From: Rickettsiales bacterium
Lineage (GTDB): Bacteria; Pseudomonadota; Alphaproteobacteria; Rickettsiales; UBA3002
Length of the DNA: 10,405 nucleotides
Reading direction: 5' to 3'
Assembly (NCBI GenBank): GCA_002725445.1
Contig: PBPD01000066.1
Location: 1-10,405 of the forward strand
Notes under the pieces: generated by a model
The model's input: only the letters and a program-made list of their open reading frames with translations
The model's database searches: none
What the model was told of the DNA's origin: nothing
Made by a program: the position numbers and the translations under genes
Shown: in pieces, positions 6,074 to 10,405 of the stretch
Position numbering within the stretch: position 1 is the first letter of the stretch
Layout of the letters: every line of letters begins with the position of its first letter

Positions 6074-6117
6074 GCATTTGCACTAGTGAGTGGGTGTGCG
6101 AAAAGAGTGACAAATGC
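6074..6117 (+). promoter_or_regulatory. Possible stem-loop in the region before cysS
   Basis: GCATTTG (6074-6080) and CAAATGC (6111-6117) are perfect inverted repeats with a 30-base spacer. Inside lies a shorter pairing, GCAC (6080-6083) with GTGC (6096-6099). If transcribed, this could fold as a nested hairpin. No T run follows. The right arm contains the ATG of the short upstream frame at 6114. Confidence 0.25.
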
Positions 6118-6137
6118 GCAAGCGGCTGCTAGATAAT
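6107..6137 (+). promoter_or_regulatory. Possible promoter directly at the cysS start
   Basis: GTGACA (6107-6112) matches five of six bases of TTGACA, and GATAAT (6132-6137) matches five of six of TATAAT. The spacer is 19 bases, slightly long. The -10 element ends five bases before the cysS ATG at 6143, so transcription would start at or near the start codon and the message would be leaderless. This fits the lack of a ribosome site for cysS. Confidence 0.35.
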
Positions 6138-6146
6138 GGCGCATGA
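6114..6146 (+). CDS. Possible 10-codon upstream ORF overlapping the cysS start
   Basis: A frame from ATG 6114 encodes MRKRLLDNGA and stops at TGA 6144-6146, overlapping the cysS ATG as ATGA. AAGAG (6103-6107) is a weak ribosome site seven bases before it. Since cysS has none of its own, translation could be coupled through this frame. It contains no cysteine codon, so it is not a classic cysteine attenuator peptide. Confidence 0.2.
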   Translation: MRKRLLDNGA

Positions 6147-7480
6147 GCCAGCTACAGTTGCATAATACGCTAAAGGGCGAACGCCAAACCTTTACCCCGA
6201 TAGACGCTGATAATGTGCGCATGTATGTGTGTGGGCCTACCGTTTATGCCCGCCCGCACATAGGTAATGCACGCAGTGTGGTGGTGTATGATGTGCTGTT
6301 CCGCTTGCTGCGCCATATGTATGGTGAAGAGCATGTGACCTATGGCCGTAACATCACCGATGTGGACGATAAAATTAATGCGGCGGCTATTGAGCGCGGC
6401 ATTACCATTCAGGACCTCACCAATGAAGTGACCAACCAGTTCCACGAGGATATGGGCACGCTGGGCTGCCTGCGTCCGAGCATAGAGCCGAAGGCGACCG
6501 AACATATCGGTGAGATTATCGAGATGATCGAACGGTTGATTGTGCAAGGCCACGCCTATGCGGCCGAGGGGCATGTGTTATTTTCTGTCGATAGCTATGA
6601 AAAATACGGCGAGCTGTCGCGCCGCACACGCGATCAGATGGTGGCAGGTGCACGGGTGGAAGTCGCTCCTTACAAAAAAGACCCGGCCGATTTTGTGCTG
6701 TGGAAACCCGCCGATGACGAAGACGATGCATCGAGCAAATTTGATAGCCCGTGGGGTGTGGGGCGTCCTGGCTGGCATATTGAATGTTCGGCCATGAGTA
6801 CGCGCCATCTCGGCAACACATTCGACATTCATGGGGGCGGGGCAGATTTGAAATTCCCGCACCACGAAAACGAAATAGCGCAAAGCTGCTGTGCTAACCC
6901 CGACAGCCAGTTCGCCCGTGTGTGGGTGCATAACGGTTTTTTGACCGTCAATGGCGAGAAGATGAGTAAGTCGCTGGGTAATTTTGTGACCGTGCGCGAT
7001 CTGTTGGACAAAGGCGTTAAAGGCGAAGTGATTCGCTATGCGTTGTTGACCAGTAAGTATAATGAGCCGCTGGATTGGACAGAGAAATTGCTGGCCGATG
7101 CGCAAAAGCGCCTTGATAGTCTGTACCGCAAATTGCAGGATGCGCCGCCAGATGACGGCCATGATGATGAAGTAATCGAACCGCTATGCAACGACCTGAA
7201 TACGCCGTTGGCGCTGGCCGCATTGAATGATGCGCCTGCCGGACGGTTGCGCGCTATGGCCGCCGTGTTGGGGCTGTTGCAGCAAAACCCTGAAGAATGG
7301 TTCAAAGGCGGCAGCGCGGGCAATGATGACGCGGAGATTGATGCACAGATTGCCGCACGTGCCGAGGCCAAGAAAAACCGCGACTTCGCGCAGGCCGATG
7401 CCATTCGCGATGCGTTGAAAGCGCAAGGCATTGTGCTGGAAGATCGCCCTGACGGCAGCACCGACTGGCGCCGTGAATAG
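6143..7480 (+). CDS. cysS: Cysteinyl-tRNA synthetase
   Basis: CysS charges tRNA-Cys with cysteine in the cytoplasm. The product has 445 residues, a little shorter than the E. coli enzyme. The HIGH motif is HIGN (39-42), after YVCGPTVYARP. KMSKS is exact at 273-277 (NGEKMSKSLGN). The four expected zinc ligands are present: C30, C215 (WHIECSAMS), H240 and E244 (FPHHENE). The zinc site gives discrimination for cysteine in this family. The helical DALR-type region and the closing ADAIRDALKAQGIVLEDRPDG tail are complete. The ATG at 6143 is placed by homology: the protein begins LQLHNTLKGERQTF as usual, yet no clear ribosome site precedes it. Start may be leaderless or coupled to a short upstream frame. 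The next gene begins 11 bases after the stop, so it heads a likely operon. Confidence 0.97.
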   Translation: MSQLQLHNTLKGERQTFTPIDADNVRMYVCGPTVYARPHIGNARSVVVYDVLFRLLRHMYGEEHVTYGRNITDVDDKINAAAIERGITIQDLTNEVTNQFHEDMGTLGCLRPSIEPKATEHIGEIIEMIERLIVQGHAYAAEGHVLFSVDSYEKYGELSRRTRDQMVAGARVEVAPYKKDPADFVLWKPADDEDDASSKFDSPWGVGRPGWHIECSAMSTRHLGNTFDIHGGGADLKFPHHENEIAQSCCANPDSQFARVWVHNGFLTVNGEKMSKSLGNFVTVRDLLDKGVKGEVIRYALLTSKYNEPLDWTEKLLADAQKRLDSLYRKLQDAPPDDGHDDEVIEPLCNDLNTPLALAALNDAPAGRLRAMAAVLGLLQQNPEEWFKGGSAGNDDAEIDAQIAARAEAKKNRDFAQADAIRDALKAQGIVLEDRPDGSTDWRRE

Positions 7481-7491
7481 GTGAGGGGCGC

Positions 7492-8001
7492 ATGCCATTA
7501 CCAGAAACCGGATGGATAGAATTTCTTGGTGTGGCGTTGTTAGCAGTGCTGTTATTTACGGTCGCTACAGGCATTTTTTATTCGCTTATTAGCCTCTACT
7601 GGTCGCGTATTGACCGTGTGATTCATCGTCCGGCACTGGCGGTGCAACTGGGTATGTTGACGGTGTTGGCAGCACATAGCGCGGTGGTGTGGCTGTATGC
7701 GCTGACCTATTGGAGCATGGCAGAATGGTTGGAGCTCGGTAATCTGGCAGGCATGCACGAGTCGGGCGAATTGCTGGGCTATGTGTATTTTTCGGTCACG
7801 ACCTATTCGTCGCTTGGTTTTGGCGATGTGTTTCCGCTGGGGCCAATGCGCCTTTTAACGGGCGTGGAGGCCATTCATGGGCTGATTATGATCGCATGGT
7901 CGGCGACTTATACTTATATTGCTACGGAGAAATATATCTCACATCGCAAAAAAGCGTGGGGCAGTGAAATGGCGCTAAAGGAAAGGCTGAAAGATGATTG
8001 A
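7492..8001 (+). CDS. Small potassium-channel-like membrane protein (Ion_trans_2 type)
   Basis: The 169-residue protein has hydrophobic helices at about 11-35, 47-72 and 122-145, with a pore-like loop between the last two. The loop carries TTYSSLGFGD (103-112), which aligns with the potassium-channel selectivity filter T-x-G-[YF]-G-D; GFG stands where GYG is most common. This supports a small inner-membrane potassium channel of the two-pore-domain / Ion_trans_2 kind, probably acting as an oligomer. The C-terminal tail after residue 148 is short and charged (HRKKAWGSEMALKERLKDD), with no RCK nucleotide-binding domain, so no cytoplasmic gating module is visible. GAGGGG lies just before the ATG. 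The gene follows cysS by 11 bases and overlaps the RDD gene by 8, pointing to co-transcription and coupled translation with the latter. Ion selectivity is inferred. Confidence 0.85.
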   Translation: MPLPETGWIEFLGVALLAVLLFTVATGIFYSLISLYWSRIDRVIHRPALAVQLGMLTVLAAHSAVVWLYALTYWSMAEWLELGNLAGMHESGELLGYVYFSVTTYSSLGFGDVFPLGPMRLLTGVEAIHGLIMIAWSATYTYIATEKYISHRKKAWGSEMALKERLKDD

Positions 8002-8611
8002 TTCGGTACGGTTTGCAGGGCTGGGGGTGCGGATTATCGCAGTCTTGATCGACTCGTTGATCGTATTGCCATTTTATACGCTGTTTTATTGGGCGTTGCC
8101 TGGGCAGTGGACGGCTGATGTAGCGTTAGTGCTGCTGCTATGCGCGGCCTATACGCTGTTTTTTGCGAGTTCCTGGCAAGCCACACCCGGCTTGCGGGCG
8201 ATGGGGGTCAAAGCCGTGGGGCAGGATTTGCTGCCGCTCAGTCATTTTCATGCCTTTATGTGGTGTATGCTGAGCCTGGTTGCTATGGCGATTGTGTTTA
8301 TACCAATTATTGTGCTCGCCGTGCGGTTTGATTTATACGCTATTCAGCAAATGGTGGGGGAAATGGCTTTGTATGGTGCCACAGATGCACGCATGCAGCA
8401 GCTGGAAAATCTGCTGGGTATGAGTTTTGACGCATTTCGTTCATGGGTGATGATAAGCTGGAGCGTGAGCATGGTGCTGATGTTGGCGTGGGCGCTGGGC
8501 ATTGTGTTCTCGCGCGAGAAAAGTGGCCCCCATAACTGGGCGGCCAAGGTGCGGTTTATTGTCACTACGCCGCCACAAACCGCTACGCCTGAGGCAGGTG
8601 GGGGCAACTAA
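7994..8611 (+). CDS. RDD family membrane protein
   Basis: RDD proteins are integral inner-membrane proteins. Some have been linked to ion or proton exchange, but for most the substrate is unknown. In this 205-residue protein the N-terminal signature GVRIIAVLIDSLIVLP (11-26) gives R13 and D20. QATPGLRAMGVKAV (62-75) matches the usual TPGKxxxGLKV loop. SGPHNWAAKVRFI (177-189) matches the closing HDxxAxTxV block, but with Asn181 in place of the common Asp. Hydrophobic helices lie at about 12-34, 43-60, 85-110 and 152-173. The ATG at 7994 overlaps the end of the channel gene by eight bases (ATGATTGA), so translation is probably coupled. The pairing with a channel suggests a shared membrane-ion role, which is inference. 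Confidence 0.88.
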   Translation: MIDSVRFAGLGVRIIAVLIDSLIVLPFYTLFYWALPGQWTADVALVLLLCAAYTLFFASSWQATPGLRAMGVKAVGQDLLPLSHFHAFMWCMLSLVAMAIVFIPIIVLAVRFDLYAIQQMVGEMALYGATDARMQQLENLLGMSFDAFRSWVMISWSVSMVLMLAWALGIVFSREKSGPHNWAAKVRFIVTTPPQTATPEAGGGN

Positions 8612-8620
8612 AGCGTTGCC
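8603..8620 (+). repeat. 6-bp perfect inverted repeat spanning the RDD stop codon
   Basis: GGCAAC (8603-8608) and GTTGCC (8615-8620) pair exactly around a 6-base loop that contains the TAA stop. Next to it are the palindrome CAGCGCTG (8620-8627) and a smaller CTGC/GCAG pairing (8625-8636). No T run follows, so this is not an ordinary terminator. It may be an RNA structure between the RDD gene and cimA. Confidence 0.4.
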
Positions 8621-8650
8621 AGCGCTGCCTTTGCAGGTTACACCCAATCT

Positions 8651-10237
8651 ATGAGCACAAATCGGGTATATCTTTATGATTCAACGCTGCGCGACGGAAG
8701 TCAGGCGCGCGGAATTGATTTTACAGTAGCGGACAAGCAAGCCATTGCGCGTGAGCTGGATGCGCTGGGCATTGATTATATTGAGGGTGGATGGCCGGGC
8801 GCGAACCCGAATGATGACGGGTTTTTTGCCGACGCGCCACGCCTGAAAAAAGCACAGCTGACCGCGTTTGGTATGACACGGCGTGCAGGCCGTTCGGCCG
8901 CCAATGACCCCGGCCTGATGGATGTGCTGAATGCGAACACCAAAAGCGTATGCCTCGTGGGTAAGGCGTGGGACAAGCAGGTGAAGACTGCGTTGAATAT
9001 TTCGCTCGATGAAAATTTGCGCATGATCGAAGAGAGTCTGGCGCTGGCTAAAGACAAAGGCCGCGAAGTGCTGTTTGATGCCGAGCATTTCTTTGATGGG
9101 TATAAAGCCAATGCGGAATATGCGCTGAAGGTGGTGCGCGCCGCTTACGAAGCGGGAGCACGGTGGGTGGTGCTGTGCGACACCAATGGCGGCAGCCTGC
9201 CACACGAAATTTACGATATTGTGAGCGCGGTGAGCGAGGTGGTGCCTGGTGAGCATATCGGTATTCATTGCCATAATGATACGGAACAGGCGGTGGCGAA
9301 TTCGCTGGCCGCGGTGCGTGCCGGCGCACGCCAGATTCAAGGCACGCTCAACGGCATTGGCGAGCGCTGTGGCAATGCGAATCTGGTGGCGATTATTCCG
9401 ACGCTGGTGCTCAAGATGGGCATGAAGACAGGCATCAGCGAGAAGAAGCTGGCGCAGTTGACGAAAGCATCCCGCTTTCTGGATGAGCGCTTAAGCCGTG
9501 ATTCCAACCCGCACGCAGCTTATGTAGGATCGGCAGCGTTTGCGCATAAGGGCGGATTGCATGTGTCGGCGATGGCGAAAGATTCGACCTCCTACGAACA
9601 TATTGATCCCACCAAAGTGGGTAATGCGCGCAGCATTCTAGTGTCGGACAAGGCGGGCAAATCCAACATTGTGACGCGGCTTAAAGAGCTGGGCATGAAG
9701 AAGGAAGCGGAAGACCCGCGTCTGAACGAGATTGTCAAAACGGTGAAAGAGCGCGAAAAAATCGGCTATGCCTATGAGGATGCCGATGCCAGTTTTGAGC
9801 TGCTGGTCAAACGTACGCTTGGGACGGTGCCGGAATTTTTTGCGCTGGAGAGCTTTCGGGTGCTGAACGAGCGGCGCTATAATGCCAAGGGTAAGCTGGT
9901 GAATATGTCGGAAGCGACGATCAAACTCACCATCAAAGATGATGACGAAATGATCATGACGGTTGCCGAAGGTAACGGCCCGATTAACGCGCTTGATGGT
10001 GCTTTGCGCAAAGCGTTGCTGAAAGACTATCCGAAGCTAAAAAACATGCATCTGAGTGACTATAAGGTGCGCATTCTGACCCCGCAGGAAGCCACTGCTG
10101 CACTCACGCGTGTGATGATTGAAAGCCGTGATCACAAAGGCCATGTCTGGACCACGATTGGGGTGTCGCACAATGTGATTGATGCGTCGTTCAACGCGCT
10201 GCACGATTCTATCACCTATATGTTGTTAAAACGCTAA
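8651..10237 (+). CDS. cimA: (R)-citramalate synthase
   Basis: CimA condenses pyruvate and acetyl-CoA to citramalate, the first step of the threonine-independent route to isoleucine. The 528-residue length fits the family. The DRE-TIM barrel begins YDSTLRDGSQARGI (R14, D15), followed by DYIEGGWPGANPND, a segment typical of CimA rather than of 2-isopropylmalate synthase. The metal-binding HCHND is at 206-210, and H299 and H304 lie in HKGGLHV. The C-terminal LeuA-type regulatory dimer domain (about 380-525) includes EGNGPINALDGALRKAL, so feedback control by isoleucine is likely by family. VWTTIGVSHNVIDASFNAL closes it. The gene begins 39 bases after the RDD gene. The nearest ribosome-site-like AGG is 13 bases from the ATG, so initiation may be weak or structure-dependent. 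Homocitrate or isopropylmalate synthase is a less likely alternative. Confidence 0.94.
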   Translation: MSTNRVYLYDSTLRDGSQARGIDFTVADKQAIARELDALGIDYIEGGWPGANPNDDGFFADAPRLKKAQLTAFGMTRRAGRSAANDPGLMDVLNANTKSVCLVGKAWDKQVKTALNISLDENLRMIEESLALAKDKGREVLFDAEHFFDGYKANAEYALKVVRAAYEAGARWVVLCDTNGGSLPHEIYDIVSAVSEVVPGEHIGIHCHNDTEQAVANSLAAVRAGARQIQGTLNGIGERCGNANLVAIIPTLVLKMGMKTGISEKKLAQLTKASRFLDERLSRDSNPHAAYVGSAAFAHKGGLHVSAMAKDSTSYEHIDPTKVGNARSILVSDKAGKSNIVTRLKELGMKKEAEDPRLNEIVKTVKEREKIGYAYEDADASFELLVKRTLGTVPEFFALESFRVLNERRYNAKGKLVNMSEATIKLTIKDDDEMIMTVAEGNGPINALDGALRKALLKDYPKLKNMHLSDYKVRILTPQEATAALTRVMIESRDHKGHVWTTIGVSHNVIDASFNALHDSITYMLLKR

Positions 10238-10242
10238 ATCTA

Positions 10243-10404
10243 CTAAATGCGCTGTATGACAGTCTCCGCCTCTTCCATAACGGCTCTGCGCCAGCGGCTT
10301 CCGTTTGTGGGTATGTCTTGTATGGGCGCCATAGGGCTAGCTTCTGCGATCGGCGATTCTGCTGCTGCATCCGTGTAGTGTCCTCTGGCTCGCTTAGGCT
10401 TGGC
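10243..10404 (-). CDS. C-terminal end of an unidentified protein, truncated by the window
   Basis: On the minus strand a frame is open from the window edge to TAG at 10245-10243, giving 53 residues. It begins AKPKRARGHYTDAAAESP and ends AVMEEAETVIQRI. It is Ala/Pro-rich at first and then looks like a charged helix. It converges on cimA with a gap of five bases. The tight fit to the cimA end and the absence of stops support a real gene entering from the right. 53 codons are too few to be certain, and I do not recognise it. Confidence 0.45.
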   Translation of the reverse strand, partial: AKPKRARGHYTDAAAESPIAEASPMAPIQDIPTNGSRWRRAVMEEAETVIQRI

Positions 10405-10405
10405 A

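Noticed and set aside
6578..7162. Long minus-strand open frame (194 codons) opposite cysS
   Set aside because: It is a shadow of the conserved CysS coding sequence, with no recognisable domain and no ribosome site argument.
8681..9340. Long minus-strand open frame (219 codons) opposite cimA
   Set aside because: The plus strand encodes conserved CimA motifs here. The antisense frame gives a His/Arg-rich composition typical of a shadow frame.
1..10405. A defence, toxin-antitoxin, mobile or phage system
   Set aside because: No transposase, integrase, nuclease, toxin-antitoxin pair, terminal repeats or attachment sites can be seen. The window is mainly core metabolism.

Overview
The window is about 10.4 kb of chromosomal DNA with close to balanced G+C. 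Nearly all of it is coding. The recognisable proteins (EtfA, two-domain NadE, a GltX with a YACYETPEELE block, CysS, CimA) point to an alphaproteobacterium. The GltX looks like the second GluRS paralogue known from Rickettsia and relatives. I cannot name a genus. There is no sign of a mobile element, phage, CRISPR array, tRNA or rRNA.

Layout. Positions 2-265 are the 3' end of etfA (electron transfer, flavoprotein alpha). A convergent unknown gene (262-744, minus) shares the CTAG stop with it. A short divergent region (745-895) leads into nadE (896-2569, glutamine-dependent NAD synthetase). Next is an unknown protein (2641-3462) with a Pro/Ala/Glu-rich middle and a C-terminal hydrophobic helix, which looks tail-anchored. 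An 8-bp perfect inverted repeat ends exactly at the gltX start codon (gltX 3575-4921). Two small unknown genes follow (5031-5510 and 5628-6029). They are diverged paralogues with similar upstream boxes. Then come cysS (6143-7480), a small ion-channel protein (7492-8001), an RDD-family membrane protein (7994-8611, overlapping the channel gene) and cimA (8651-10237, citramalate synthase). The last 160 bases hold the 3' end of an open frame on the minus strand, convergent with cimA.

How the genes fit together. Most are core metabolism: NAD synthesis, glutamyl- and cysteinyl-tRNA charging, and the pyruvate-derived isoleucine route. cysS, the channel gene, the RDD gene and probably cimA form a tight same-strand group. 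The least explained material is the paralogue pair between gltX and cysS, its duplicated (C/T)TATAG boxes, and the tail-anchored-like protein. I found no convincing defence or biosynthetic system. The most original signals are the paralogue pair with its promoters, and several start-codon arrangements: a hairpin abutting the gltX start, and ATGA-overlapping mini-ORFs before 5628 and 6143.
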